DNA of 49,575 bases from Rubritalea profundi (GCF_002954445.1 NZ_MQWA01000001.1:1599954-1649528); one strand, 5' to 3'. Positions 36,334-46,079 are shown, counted from the first letter of the stretch. Made by a program: numbers and translations. Notes: a model not told the origin generated them from the sequence alone.

Positions 36334-37169
36334 GCGTCGGTGTCCTCCTCAGGCCACTCAATCACGATGTCGTATTGTTCAACAAATTTTTCATTGAAGG
36401 CGCTGCGCTTCTCTACTTTTTTGGCATGGAGCCATTCGCGTTCGACCCTCTGACGCACATCAACTAGCGCAGGTAGCGATCCCGCAGTGCGCTCAGACAA
36501 ACGGACAAAGTGGACACCAAGTCCAGAGCGCAATGGTTCGCTCCAGTCAGCTAACACCAGTCCATCGAGCTTTTTAGCAAAGCCAGCACCATAATCGCGA
36601 TCCACCTTCCACGCGGGCGTTTGCATATTTTTTGGGGGGAGGAAGTACGAATCACTCGTAACGATTTCTCCAGCCTTAAGCTTAGCCCTGACACTAGCCA
36701 GATAACCCTCTAGATCGTCTCTATGACGCTGAGGGTTGATGAATATTTGCTCAAAACTATAGAGCCCGTCTTTGCTGAACTTTTCTGGGTGTGCATGGAG
36801 GAATTTCGACAGATCCTCGTCATTGGCATCAGTACCTAACATCACATCATCGGTGAGAAATTCTAACTTCTGACGCATTCGGCGGCGGATGATGGTATCG
36901 TCTTGGTCGATTCCCATCGCTACTGCCTGGCGGTAGTAGATCTCTTCCAGCACATAGTCATCGATCAATGACTTTAGTTCATCCTGACTCGGCGGGTGCT
37001 GCCAAGTTTTCTCATAAATGCTGATAAACTGGGCAATTCGCCCTTCAGTGATGACAATTTTTTCACGATCGCCATCTTGGTTAGCCTCTGGATTTACCCA
37101 GCCATAAAGAGCAAACAGCCCCGCTCCTATCAACATGAAATGAAGCAATGGCTCCTTCAGAAATTTCAT
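36330..37169 (-). CDS. Membrane-anchored peptidyl-prolyl isomerase-like protein (parvulin/SurA type)
   Basis: This encodes 279 residues. An N-terminal membrane anchor (PLLHFMLIGAGLFALYGWV) is followed by a SurA-like helical chaperone segment (DDYVLEEIYYRQAVAMGIDQ, then RRRMRQKLEFLTDD). A parvulin-like region follows, with FSFEQIF-type YSFEQIFINPQ and ADWSEPLRSGLGVHFVRLSE. It would assist folding of exported proteins on the periplasmic side. It starts 6 bases after the DUF3604 gene and overlaps the HupE-like gene by 4 bases. It probably serves the products of this operon in particular. Confidence 0.85.
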   Translation of the reverse strand: MKFLKEPLLHFMLIGAGLFALYGWVNPEANQDGDREKIVITEGRIAQFISIYEKTWQHPPSQDELKSLIDDYVLEEIYYRQAVAMGIDQDDTIIRRRMRQKLEFLTDDVMLGTDANDEDLSKFLHAHPEKFSKDGLYSFEQIFINPQRHRDDLEGYLASVRAKLKAGEIVTSDSYFLPPKNMQTPAWKVDRDYGAGFAKKLDGLVLADWSEPLRSGLGVHFVRLSERTAGSLPALVDVRQRVEREWLHAKKVEKRSAFNEKFVEQYDIVIEWPEEDTDA

Positions 37170-37175
37170 CCTTGG

Positions 37176-39086
37176 TTACTTACTAGGTGAGTACCAAATC
37201 GGAGATGTGTACGCGCGTTCTTGGCCGATGAGTTGGGCATTTTTTGGCAACTCAACACCGAAGCGAAGCTTGTCGTATACAACCCAGCGAGGAGTCGGGA
37301 TTTCTAACACGCGCACATAGTAGAAGGATGATTCAGTGGCATCGAAATCTGGATCCGTCCAGACAGTGCCTAGATCAGTAGAGCCAATGGTGTTAGACCA
37401 AGTTGCCTTTTCTAAGTCCACTGTGTTTCCAACAGCAGCCTTACAGACGCCGTTAGAGTCAATTTTTCGGTCACCGGAGACGGCGATGTCGTAGACCTTT
37501 TCGTGAAGCTTGCTATCAGCATCTATCCAGCCTTTAACGATTTGTACACGGTCGAGGTTTGCTCCAACAGCATCGCGCAAAGCGGACACCATGAATGTAG
37601 GAGCCTTTTTAGCGTCAGCTTGAGCTTTCAGATCTCCGCCCATTGGCACACCTTTTTGGTAGCCCAGAGTCGTGGAGTTTGGCGCGTTTAGATCAGCGTC
37701 TGTGTAGTCCCAGCCACCGAAGAAGCGTACCTTCATACGTGGTCCAGTGGTTCCGTATGTTTCCCGACGAATGAATGCGTCAAAGAGTGCTGCGCGGGTA
37801 TTGTCCTCTGCCCAGACACCTGTGTATCCAGAAGCCACCAATGTGTGGCCTTCGATCTTGCCTAGTTTTGATTCGATGAATGGATGGTTCACCCGACCTG
37901 CCGATGGTTCAGCAGAAGCAGACTTTCCGAAGAAGTTGTCTTCATCCGCAGTTGCTAAAGTAGTGTGACTATCAGTCGCACCACCGAATCCAAACTTGTA
38001 GGGGTTCACCCCAAATTTCTTTTCAAGGAGAAGTCCTTGCTTGAGAGCTTCACGTGCGTATTCGCCTTTGAGCATCTCTGGCTTTTTCAGCTGGGTGAGA
38101 TCGAGGTTACCCACGTCCCAGTTTTCATAATCAGCAAACGGATCATTTGGCGAAAGCACAGGATGCGCCTCGCCATCACCTTTGATCTGAGTGATTTCGT
38201 ATTGCGGTTCCCACTTCGCGCGGAGCTTCACGTAGTTGGCATCCACTTTGCCACCAGCATAGGTGTCTTCTGTTGGGAACATCCATCCGTTAGACAGGTT
38301 GCCATTGTGTGCTAGACAAAATGCCTTGCCACCAGTTTTGCTCTCGTACTCTTCCAACCATTTATAAAGATCTAATGGATCCGTACTGCCCATTGGTGGC
38401 TGTGTTGTTGGCGGCACTACCTGCATCGCTTTGTCTCCATTATCTCGGAGAATCACGTTGCGGTGGAGGTTGAACCCCTTCGGCACTGAGGTCCACTCGA
38501 AGCCGATAAAGGCGGTGAACTTCCCTGGATCATTGTGGGTTTCTGCTGCTCCAACAATTTTAGACCAAACGCTTTTGAATTCCGGAGCACCGGGGCTGTA
38601 CGCTTTGACAAATTCTGGTGGCAGTTTCATTTGAGCAAAATGGGTGATCAAATCAAAGGCTGCAACTCCAGCAGCGTCTCCCCCTTTTTTGTAACCGTCA
38701 TACCATTCTTTGCCCTTTGCATTGGCTAAAATGTGAGGCTTACCCGCCTGTAGGTCGGTTGCAAACCCCATCAAATCTGTATGGTCACTCACTACTAACC
38801 AGTCCAAAGGACGAGCAAGTTTTACAGGAACTCCAGTCGCTGACGTAAGCTTCTCACCTTTTGCAAAACGATAAGCTTCCTCCACACCCAGTGTGTTGCC
38901 AAACAACCCAGCATCCAGCGAAAGAGCTGTGTGCACGTGGGTGTCACCCCAGTAGACTTCGCTCGGGTACGTCTTCCCGACATAGGGTGAAAAGTTATCT
39001 TTCTGTTCTTGGGCCGTGACAGCCTCGGCATGGAGCGCTGAGACCGATGCCATCGAAATGATGGTTGTAAGGAATGGGTATTTCAT
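37176..39086 (-). CDS. DUF3604 family secreted protein (PHP-like fold)
   Basis: This encodes 636 residues from ATG 39086, which begins a signal peptide ([20 protein letters not shown]). A longer start at 39116 is possible. The sequence has the DUF3604 metal motif [16 protein letters not shown], then [14 protein letters not shown] and [15 protein letters not shown] with [10 protein letters not shown]. Later it has [28 protein letters not shown] and a C-terminal beta domain ([11 protein letters not shown]-type ending, here YTSPIWYSP). The His/Asp pattern suggests a PHP-type metallohydrolase. Substrate is unknown. It is first in the four-gene unit followed by the PPIase-like and HupE-like genes. 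Confidence 0.88.
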   Translation of the reverse strand: MKYPFLTTIISMASVSALHAEAVTAQEQKDNFSPYVGKTYPSEVYWGDTHVHTALSLDAGLFGNTLGVEEAYRFAKGEKLTSATGVPVKLARPLDWLVVSDHTDLMGFATDLQAGKPHILANAKGKEWYDGYKKGGDAAGVAAFDLITHFAQMKLPPEFVKAYSPGAPEFKSVWSKIVGAAETHNDPGKFTAFIGFEWTSVPKGFNLHRNVILRDNGDKAMQVVPPTTQPPMGSTDPLDLYKWLEEYESKTGGKAFCLAHNGNLSNGWMFPTEDTYAGGKVDANYVKLRAKWEPQYEITQIKGDGEAHPVLSPNDPFADYENWDVGNLDLTQLKKPEMLKGEYAREALKQGLLLEKKFGVNPYKFGFGGATDSHTTLATADEDNFFGKSASAEPSAGRVNHPFIESKLGKIEGHTLVASGYTGVWAEDNTRAALFDAFIRRETYGTTGPRMKVRFFGGWDYTDADLNAPNSTTLGYQKGVPMGGDLKAQADAKKAPTFMVSALRDAVGANLDRVQIVKGWIDADSKLHEKVYDIAVSGDRKIDSNGVCKAAVGNTVDLEKATWSNTIGSTDLGTVWTDPDFDATESSFYYVRVLEIPTPRWVVYDKLRFGVELPKNAQLIGQERAYTSPIWYSPSK

Positions 39087-39238
39087 AGCAGTTTTTGTGT
39101 TAGATCGTGTCGACAAAAAATCGGAAGAGTTACTTCATACTACGATAACGGCTGTGGGGTCAAGCACACTCAGCGATCACTGAGGTAACCACCCTTCGGA
39201 GCGGTCATCTAATAGTTAGAATAGCCGAAGTAAATTTC

Positions 39239-40246
39239 CTACAACTGCAACTGCCCGATATAGGCGAGACAGAGTTCTATAGTCGCTTCCACGCCCTTCT
39301 TGTGGGTGCGCTCAGTGCTGTGTGACGAGGCTACCCCTGGGCCAATGAGCCCCACTCTAAAATCATTGCCAGCAGCACGAGCAGCGGAGCCATCTGATCC
39401 ATAGAAGGGATAAACATCCTGCTTATGTGCAATACCTTTGTCGCGCGCCAATTCAACCAACGTTTTACGCATCTGATAATCGTATGGACCTGTCGAGTCT
39501 TTGACGCAGATCGAACACGCGGTCTCAACACCTTCGCAAGCATCACCTAACACGCCCATATCGATCACTAACAATTCCTCGATACCATCAGAGTAGCCAC
39601 AAGTTCCACCGTGGCCTACTTCCTCGTAATTTGAGAAAAATAGTTCTACCGGCACGTCTTGCCCTTTAAGGCGCTTCGCTAGCTCGAACAAAACAAAGCA
39701 GCCCGCCTTGTTGTCCATGAAGCGTGATTTGATGTAGCCACTCGGCAACTCCTCATAGTTCGGGTAGAGACAAATGATGTCGCCGATACAGATTCCAAGA
39801 CTCTCCACATTGGACTTATTCGCCACTTCCTCGTCTAGTCGCACGTGCATGCTCTTGATCGTTCTCGCCGTAGCCTCGCGCCCATTGTTGGTGTGCGATG
39901 AAGGATCATTGAGCAAAATGGTTCCGGTAAAGACCTTACCTTCGAGCGTACGAATCCGCACGTATTCGCCTTCGGCCCCAGTCAACGACAAACCACCAAT
40001 CGGTGAGAACTTCAGCGTGCCATCGTGATTGATACCAGAAACGATCGCCCCTAAAGTATCAACGTGTGCCGCAATCGCCAGCTTTGGCTTCTGCCCGAGC
40101 GAGCAGCGCACAGCGCCCTTCACAGTGGTTAATGGCGACAGCTCTTCGGCTACAAGCAACTGGACGATGAAATCACAGGCATCGTGGGTAAAACCCGAAG
40201 GTGAGTCGATGTTGATCAGCTCTCTTAGTGTGGAATAGTCGGTCAT
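39239..40246 (-). CDS. M42 family metallopeptidase
   Basis: This encodes 335 residues. Family ligands are visible: His61 and Asp63 (AAHVDTLGA), Asp178 (RFMDNKAGC), Glu208-Glu209 (NYEEVGHGG), a later DMG Asp and the C-terminal SSHSTERTHKKG His. These are the two-metal aminopeptidase residues of M42 (glutamyl aminopeptidase/cellulase-like). There is no signal peptide, so it is cytoplasmic. It lies 9 bases after the DUF4105 gene on the same strand and is probably in one operon with it and the lipase. Peptide specificity cannot be read from sequence. Confidence 0.9.
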   Translation of the reverse strand: MTDYSTLRELINIDSPSGFTHDACDFIVQLLVAEELSPLTTVKGAVRCSLGQKPKLAIAAHVDTLGAIVSGINHDGTLKFSPIGGLSLTGAEGEYVRIRTLEGKVFTGTILLNDPSSHTNNGREATARTIKSMHVRLDEEVANKSNVESLGICIGDIICLYPNYEELPSGYIKSRFMDNKAGCFVLFELAKRLKGQDVPVELFFSNYEEVGHGGTCGYSDGIEELLVIDMGVLGDACEGVETACSICVKDSTGPYDYQMRKTLVELARDKGIAHKQDVYPFYGSDGSAARAAGNDFRVGLIGPGVASSHSTERTHKKGVEATIELCLAYIGQLQL

Positions 40247-40255
40247 GGTGATTTT

Positions 40256-41281
40256 TTACTCCTGCCCCGGTCTGCCTTCGCGGACGCGTTTGGAGAATTC
40301 TGGGTCGTCGTGGGCGACTTGAGCTGCCTTGTCGATTTGGCATCGATCTCGTAGCTCCTTATAGCTCAGACCCTGGCTGACAATACTTCCTTTTTCGTAT
40401 AAGTATTTGTCTAACAAACCATTCACTAACATACGGATATCGAAGGGTGATTGACGGTCTTTAGGGATTTGATTTCGAATGCTAGTGGTGCAATTGGCAT
40501 TGATCACATTGTAGAACTGGGGTTTCACGAGTAGCTCATTCTGCACTTTTACCGAGCTAATAAACAACTCACGAACTTCATCGATATTTACTGCTGATTT
40601 ATAGAGGAAGACCGGTTCTTTACGAATATTAGTACGCACGCGAACAATATCTTCTTCAGAGGCAAAAATATACTGCAGCTCAAAGACCTTATACAGACCA
40701 GCCACTGGAGTGAATTTCTCCCCCACCTCACGGCGGGTCTCAATGCTGAGGCAAATATGGCCGTCGTCACCAAAATCATAGGAGAGGATAGGATGCGCCA
40801 TCAGGTTTCCTAGGAACCTATCATGAAAAATGTCCATCCCCTTGAGTTTTGAAAGATGGACTTGCCGGCTTGTCCATACAGGGTTAACGACTCCCTCTTT
40901 GGTGTAATCGAAGTCGCGGAAGTTATGGAAAGTGACGAGGTCACCTTCGATGGTCACATGGCCCGTTTTCTCAAAGCCCTGCGCCCATTGCTTGTCGTTC
41001 GACGGTTGGATAAAGCTCCATGGGATGATGACTACGAGCGATAGAGCAAACACGCTCACTACTTGTTGCCATCTTAGCTGGAGCTTACGCCATGCTAGCG
41101 CCATTGCCGTCAGCCAGACAATGGCCAACAAAGCATTCCACAGATTCGCTTGGCCAAATGGTCCATCATAAAACACTGCTCCACACCAATAGAGGATAAA
41201 TACATTCAGACCCGTATTGCCTATGACACGAAGAATTTTCTTTAGCCATTTTTGCCAATCGAATGAAAAATAGTACATCAT
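40256..41281 (-). CDS. DUF4105 (Lnb N-terminal-like) membrane protein
   Basis: This encodes 341 residues. Three hydrophobic N-terminal segments (VIGNTGLNVFILYWCGAVFY, LWNALLAIVWLTAMALAW, VVSVFALSLVVIIPWSF) are followed by a periplasmic domain. That domain has HNFRDFDYTKEG, SYDFGDDGHICLSIETRREV and the NANCTTSIRNQI segment. The Cys in NxNCTT with the His after DDG match the papain-like catalytic pair proposed for the DUF4105/Lnb N-terminal domain. Its physiological substrate is unknown. It starts 3 bases after the lipase-like gene. Confidence 0.85.
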   Translation of the reverse strand: MMYYFSFDWQKWLKKILRVIGNTGLNVFILYWCGAVFYDGPFGQANLWNALLAIVWLTAMALAWRKLQLRWQQVVSVFALSLVVIIPWSFIQPSNDKQWAQGFEKTGHVTIEGDLVTFHNFRDFDYTKEGVVNPVWTSRQVHLSKLKGMDIFHDRFLGNLMAHPILSYDFGDDGHICLSIETRREVGEKFTPVAGLYKVFELQYIFASEEDIVRVRTNIRKEPVFLYKSAVNIDEVRELFISSVKVQNELLVKPQFYNVINANCTTSIRNQIPKDRQSPFDIRMLVNGLLDKYLYEKGSIVSQGLSYKELRDRCQIDKAAQVAHDDPEFSKRVREGRPGQE

Positions 41282-41284
41282 ATT

Positions 41285-42982
41285 CTAAGGGTTCTCTTTA
41301 AGGTGTTTTAGTAAAATACGTTGTAGCTCTTTGACTGCTGCGGGGTCGTGGTGCGAGCTGTGCCCAGAGGGGACAATCACCTCAGACTCGGCACCTTCTA
41401 TGTGTGAACTGGCATAGGGAACCACTCCATCTGAGCTATTCGGAGTGTCCCCTTTACCTCTATCCCCTATGATCGAGTGGTACGGTACTCTGGGTAAGAT
41501 AGGTCTATCAGCTACCATCTCCAGTGCTGGATTTCCTGTGCGCAAGGTCACCATGCTATTCATTGGGCCATCTTGGTTGAACACACTTTTGCCTAAATCT
41601 GTCATCGATTGAGCTGCCCCAACAAAATCTAACACAAGTAAGTTATTAGGAATTTTGATCAATGTCGCGACAAAGCTACCATACCAAGTATTTGCTTTAT
41701 TACTTCCACGGTGAGGGGTGGAGATGAATACCGCACGTTTTATTCCAGACGGTTGCGGCTTCTCGAAAATTGTTTTAAAATCCTCCTTCACCAAATCTGA
41801 CATTCTGAGTGCATCAATCGGTTCGTTAGAAAGTTTCGACCACGTTGTTTCGTTAAGTTCACGTATATTGAGCGAAGTCAGTAGCCCTCCCATACTGTGT
41901 CCAAAGATGATCATCTTATCGGCATTCTCAGCCGCCCCTTGGCTCCGAGCGTAGGCCTCTAACCTTAGCAGGTCTTCTTTCAACTTTGCCCCAGTCATTC
42001 GTACAGGAAACCCCGTAGGGTAGTAATACGTATAAGCTTGGTAGTTCGCCCGGATTTTTGGGTCAGACAGCATTTCATTCATCGGGTCAGCCCAAGTCAT
42101 TGGGCTAGAAACTAGACCATGCACTAAGATCAATGGTATCTTATCTGGATCGAATCTAGATTCCAAATAGAGCCCCATACGACCGGAATACTTCATCGGC
42201 CTAAATACCCCCATGATTCGGGAAGCTCCGCCACCTTCGCTTTTACGCTTCGCTAGCATATAATAGCCTGCGGTGAGATTGACGTTCATGTCTTGCTGCC
42301 GACCCCAAAAACTTATCGTGCTCACTTTGGTCACATCATAGAAGCGAAAGACGGCTTTACCTTTTTGACTGAAATCTACCAATAGGGTTGTATTGAAATC
42401 TCCACCAATCGGGCTGATAAAAGGATTTTCCTTTTCCCCATCCACTCCATGCATGACCACCAAAGGAGCTCCCACACCCGCTTGGCTCACCTCCGTGCGT
42501 AAGCCCTTCCTCTCCAAGCAGTCTACAGGGACAATATCCTCAAACCCTGATTCGGAAAAAGTCGCTGATTGACTACTATCAAACTGAACTTGGTAGCTAT
42601 TCGAACTCGTCTGATAGACTCCATTATTTCGCAGTCCACGCTGCTGGATCAGATCCGCAGCCTGACCAATCGCGTGGTTGTAGAGCGGTATGAAGCCATC
42701 TTCTTTCGACCTCCAAACGGCCTCAGCGACCTGCAGGTAAATCGCGACAGCTAAGTCCGGCTTCCTATTCTCGTGTTTTCTGGCGACAATGATTTGCTCG
42801 TAGATCCCATCGTAAAGCAGTTCTTGTTGGCTACTGATCGAGTCAATCGACTGCTTGTAGTCCATCAGATCGACGACAGGATTCTCCTTTTCATGGACGT
42901 AAATATGGCTGCACTGCGAGCAAAGCATGAGTGCTGAACCAAGGGCAAACAAACGAAGGAGTGAGGAAGATGAGAGCGGCAT
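41285..42982 (-). CDS. Secreted alpha/beta hydrolase (lipase/esterase-like)
   Basis: This encodes 565 residues. An N-terminal signal (MPLSSSSLLRLFALGSALML) is followed by Cys21 and Cys24, which may allow lipidation, although no classical lipobox is clear. Residues about 40-260 form a separate N-terminal domain. The hydrolase fold begins at ILVHGLVSSPMTWADP (oxyanion His-Gly at 288-289), with nucleophile Ser363 in GHSMGG, Asp in a GDTPNSSDGVVPY-type turn, and late His residues in PSGHSSHHDP. It is the first of three closely spaced genes with DUF4105 and M42. The substrate is unknown. Confidence 0.85.
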   Translation of the reverse strand: MPLSSSSLLRLFALGSALMLCSQCSHIYVHEKENPVVDLMDYKQSIDSISSQQELLYDGIYEQIIVARKHENRKPDLAVAIYLQVAEAVWRSKEDGFIPLYNHAIGQAADLIQQRGLRNNGVYQTSSNSYQVQFDSSQSATFSESGFEDIVPVDCLERKGLRTEVSQAGVGAPLVVMHGVDGEKENPFISPIGGDFNTTLLVDFSQKGKAVFRFYDVTKVSTISFWGRQQDMNVNLTAGYYMLAKRKSEGGGASRIMGVFRPMKYSGRMGLYLESRFDPDKIPLILVHGLVSSPMTWADPMNEMLSDPKIRANYQAYTYYYPTGFPVRMTGAKLKEDLLRLEAYARSQGAAENADKMIIFGHSMGGLLTSLNIRELNETTWSKLSNEPIDALRMSDLVKEDFKTIFEKPQPSGIKRAVFISTPHRGSNKANTWYGSFVATLIKIPNNLLVLDFVGAAQSMTDLGKSVFNQDGPMNSMVTLRTGNPALEMVADRPILPRVPYHSIIGDRGKGDTPNSSDGVVPYASSHIEGAESEVIVPSGHSSHHDPAAVKELQRILLKHLKENP

Positions 42983-43071
42983 AAACTAACGGTCATTTAG
43001 AGAGTTCATCCTCATCCGTCAACCTCCCATCGAGGCTGCTAGTTTCCGCCCCTCACTCAGCTGCGGATTTC

Positions 43072-44136
43072 TCAATCGAGAAATGGATAGTCGGTGTAGC
43101 CCACTCGGCCCTCACCGTAGAAAGTATTTGGGTTTGGATCATTTAAATCTGCACCGACCTCACAGCGTCGCACCAAATCTGGGTTTGCTATAAATTGCTG
43201 CCCCCAGGAAATAGCATCCGCTTCTCCTGCTGCGATCATCTCCTCGCCATCGGCTATGCTTAATTGCTGGTTGGCGATGAATACCCCACCAAATTCCTTC
43301 TTCAACATCGGTCCTAGATAAGGATCACCCTTGCCTTCGCGAGCAAACAAGAAAGCAATCTTACGTTTCCCCATTTCGCGAACAACATAGGTAAAGGTCG
43401 TCGCTAGATCCGAGTCGCCCATATCATGAGCATCACCACGTGGTGCGATGTGCAATCCCACTCGGTCAGCCCCCCAGACAGAAATAGCTGCATCCACAGC
43501 CTCTAACATCAGACGGGAACGATTCTCGATAGCCCCGCCGTACACATCGCTTCGTTGGTTCGTGCTGTCTTGTAAGAATTGATCTAGCAAGTAGCCATTC
43601 GCTCCGTGTAGTTCGACACCGTCAAATCCAGCTTTCTTGGCATTCTCAGCCCCCTTACGGTAGGCTTCGACAATCGCTGGGATCTCATCTAACTCCAGCG
43701 CTCGTGGAGTCTCGAATGCCTTCTCGGGACGCACCAAACTGACATGACCCTTAGCAGCAATCGCGCTAGGAGCCACTGGCGATGCACCATCTAGGTAGGA
43801 CGAGTCAGAGATCCTCCCCACGTGCCAGAGCTGTAGCACAATACGTCCACCAGCTTGGTGCACGGCATCCGTCACTAGTTTCCACCCCTCCACCTGATCG
43901 TCCGACCAAATCCCCGGAGTGTTGGGATAGCCCACACCCATTGGGCAAACCGAAGTAGCCTCAGAAATAATCAATCCCGCCGTAGCACGCTGAGCGTAGT
44001 ACTCGGCCATCATGGCATTGGGCACGCGCCCTTCACTAGCGCGGCAACGTGTCAAAGGAGCCATAATCATTCGGTTAGGTAATTCCAAAGCACCCATAGA
44101 GATCGGAGAAAGAAGAGCAGTTGATTGATTGGCCAT
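43072..44136 (-). CDS. Old-yellow-enzyme family NADH:flavin oxidoreductase (alkene reductase)
   Basis: This encodes 354 residues. The FMN-binding N-terminus LPNRMIMAPLTRCRA, LQLWHVGRISDSSY, and the catalytic His/Asn in FDGVELHGANGYLLDQFLQ are present. The sequence ends FYGEGRVGYTDYPFLD as in NemA-like enzymes. It reduces activated C=C bonds or nitro compounds with NAD(P)H. It is separated by about 200 bases of repeat from the LysR gene on the same strand. OYE enzymes frequently sit next to LysR, pirin and DoxX genes in electrophile or redox stress clusters, which is the arrangement here. Confidence 0.93.
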   Translation of the reverse strand: MANQSTALLSPISMGALELPNRMIMAPLTRCRASEGRVPNAMMAEYYAQRATAGLIISEATSVCPMGVGYPNTPGIWSDDQVEGWKLVTDAVHQAGGRIVLQLWHVGRISDSSYLDGASPVAPSAIAAKGHVSLVRPEKAFETPRALELDEIPAIVEAYRKGAENAKKAGFDGVELHGANGYLLDQFLQDSTNQRSDVYGGAIENRSRLMLEAVDAAISVWGADRVGLHIAPRGDAHDMGDSDLATTFTYVVREMGKRKIAFLFAREGKGDPYLGPMLKKEFGGVFIANQQLSIADGEEMIAAGEADAISWGQQFIANPDLVRRCEVGADLNDPNPNTFYGEGRVGYTDYPFLD

Positions 44137-44333
44137 ATTGAGCCGATCATAATCCTACTTTCTCTCCCGTCAACAAGAGGCAGACATACTTCTTTCCCGC
44201 AGTGAGGTCAGAACATAGGTGGCGCTTTACTAACTTGCTACTATTCGTGGTAGAGGTGTTTCATCGTGCTGGCCTTTTAGCGCCTTTCGTCTTTTTCGCA
44301 GTAGAAAATTTTCATCGTGCTAGGACTGAGCAC
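44137..44333. repeat. Repeat block including a solo IS-end-like motif
   Basis: GGTCAGAACATAGGT at 44206-44220 is identical to the left end of the IS at 4184-4198. Two family B copies follow (about 44242-44272 and 44293-44323), sharing TCGTGGTAGAGG or TCGCAGTAGAAA and TTCATCGTGCT. Confidence 0.7.
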
Positions 44334-45206
44334 TTAAGCCCGTGCAGCTTGTCTTAGTTCTTCAACGAATGCGGCGGTCATCGAATCGAGCGCCCGATCT
44401 CCGCGCCACCCTACAGCTACTTCCACTGGACTTGCAGTTGGCTTGATTTTTAGCAGGTTTATATCCGGTCCCACCGATGACCCCTCTGCCACGAGTGCGA
44501 TGCCAATACCTGCCTCCAATGCGACGCGGAGGCTTTCAATCCCATCGAACTCACCCGCAACCTTCGCATTGATCCCCAACTCACGAAAAAATTTACTCAC
44601 TCCCTGGAAATACTCTGGGTACTCGTGACGAGAAAGAAGTAAGACCCTCCTCCCATCTAACAACTCACTAGAAATCGAGCGCTTTTTCCCCCACTCGTGT
44701 TGTTTGGGCAACGCTAGACAGAGGTGCTTTTCTAACAAAACCTCCCATTCCATGTCACTCGAGTCTGATTTGGCTCCCACCATGAGATCGATTTCTCCTG
44801 TCTGGATTTTTTTACGCATTTCTTCTGAACTCGAATCGACCAGATCAATCCGTACCGTCGGATGACGCTGGATGTAGCAACCCATCGCTTTTTTCAGCAA
44901 ATTGCCCCCGAGGCTCGGAGCATATCCAATACGGATCACTCCGCCCTCAATCTCCCTCTGCATCCGAGCGAGCCCCTGATCCATCGCATCCACCATGGTC
45001 AGTCCTTCTTTCACCACCACCTGGCCGGCACGGGTGAGGCGGATCGATTTAGCTCCACGATCGAGCAAGCTCCAGCCAGACTCATCTTCAAAGGCGCGGA
45101 TCTGTCGGCTCAATGCGGGTTGGGTCATTCTCAGCTCTTTCGCTGCTGCCGTGATACTCCCCATTTCAGCGACCTTGATGAAGTAACGAAGTTGTCTAAT
45201 TTGCAT
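44334..45206 (-). CDS. LysR family transcriptional regulator
   Basis: This encodes 290 residues. I place the start at ATG 45206 (MQIRQLRYFIKVAEMGSITA), the usual LysR N-terminus. An upstream extension to 45242 lacks similarity. The winged helix-turn-helix has SITAAAKELRMTQPALSRQI (residues about 17-36). The effector domain begins near GGVIRIGYAPSLGG and contains RIDLVDSSSEEM. It is divergent from the pirin gene, with an operator-like repeat in the 110-base gap. LysR proteins normally control the divergent operon and themselves, so pirin-yceI-doxX and possibly the OYE gene are likely targets. Confidence 0.93.
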   Translation of the reverse strand: MQIRQLRYFIKVAEMGSITAAAKELRMTQPALSRQIRAFEDESGWSLLDRGAKSIRLTRAGQVVVKEGLTMVDAMDQGLARMQREIEGGVIRIGYAPSLGGNLLKKAMGCYIQRHPTVRIDLVDSSSEEMRKKIQTGEIDLMVGAKSDSSDMEWEVLLEKHLCLALPKQHEWGKKRSISSELLDGRRVLLLSRHEYPEYFQGVSKFFRELGINAKVAGEFDGIESLRVALEAGIGIALVAEGSSVGPDINLLKIKPTASPVEVAVGWRGDRALDSMTAAFVEELRQAARA

Positions 45207-45224
45207 GGCACCACTTCTAGCACT

Positions 45225-45259
45225 CCCATTAGGCATAATCAAGCATACCCATTAGGCAT
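45225..45259. promoter_or_regulatory. Direct repeat between LysR gene and pirin gene
   Basis: CCCATTAGGCAT occurs exactly twice, at 45225-45236 and 45248-45259, with a 23-base period (about two helical turns). This is a plausible LysR binding site controlling both directions. Confidence 0.6.
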
Positions 45260-45316
45260 GCCATGAGTTCACTCTCAACATGAGACAAACGGAGATTTAT
45301 TTGGCAAGGTGTAGCC

Positions 45317-46036
45317 ATGACAACGCAAGCAATACCCACAGTACAAATTCTCAAATCTGACGACCGAGGACAAGCCGACCACGGTTGGCTCAAAGCTCGT
45401 CACAGCTTTTCCTTTGCCAACTACTACAACCCAGAGCAAATGGGATTCCGCAGCCTGCGGGTGATCAACCAAGACAGGATCGCTGGCGGTGGTGGCTTCC
45501 CGACCCACCCGCACCGCGACATGGAGATTTTCACCTATGTCCTCAGTGGTGCCCTCAATCATAAAGACAGCATGGGTAATGAAGGCTGCATCCGCCCTGG
45601 CCAGATCCAACTGATGTCCGCCGGCTCAGGAGTGACTCATTCCGAGTTCAACGGTTCCAGCGAAGAGGAAGCTTCTCTACTGCAAATCTGGATCACCCCA
45701 GAGCGCCAAGGGCTCACACCCAGCTACACCGACTGGACTCCCAATGCTCAACAGCGCAACGATAAAATGGCCCTACTCATCTCCCCCGACGGCCGTGACC
45801 AATCAGCCACCATCCACCAAGACGCTTATATCTACCGTATCAAACTCGAGGCTGGGGAGAGTGTTAGCCACGATCTAAAAGAAGGCCGCGGCGCTTGGGT
45901 TCAGCTCATCAAAGGTAAGCTCCGAGTCAATAATGCAGAAATTTCTGTGGGTGATGCCGCTTTTATGGAAGAAAATGGCTCGATCTCCCTCACAGCTATA
46001 GAGCATACTGAAGCGCTCTTTTTCGATCTCAAATAA
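45317..46036 (+). CDS. Pirin family protein
   Basis: This encodes 239 residues, the YhhW/pirin length. The metal-binding cupin signature FPTHPHRDMEIFTYVLSG is near residues 56-73, followed by SAGSGVTHSEFN with the third His and Glu. The second cupin lies in the C-terminal half (AGESVSHDLKEGRGAWVQLI). Pirins bind iron, and some oxidise quercetin-like phenolics or sense redox. It is first of pirin-yceI-doxX and divergent from LysR. The spacing to yceI is 43 bases. Confidence 0.93.
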   Translation: MTTQAIPTVQILKSDDRGQADHGWLKARHSFSFANYYNPEQMGFRSLRVINQDRIAGGGGFPTHPHRDMEIFTYVLSGALNHKDSMGNEGCIRPGQIQLMSAGSGVTHSEFNGSSEEEASLLQIWITPERQGLTPSYTDWTPNAQQRNDKMALLISPDGRDQSATIHQDAYIYRIKLEAGESVSHDLKEGRGAWVQLIKGKLRVNNAEISVGDAAFMEENGSISLTAIEHTEALFFDLK

Positions 46037-46079
46037 ATACCAAATCAAACCTAACTAATACTAACAAAATAATAATACT

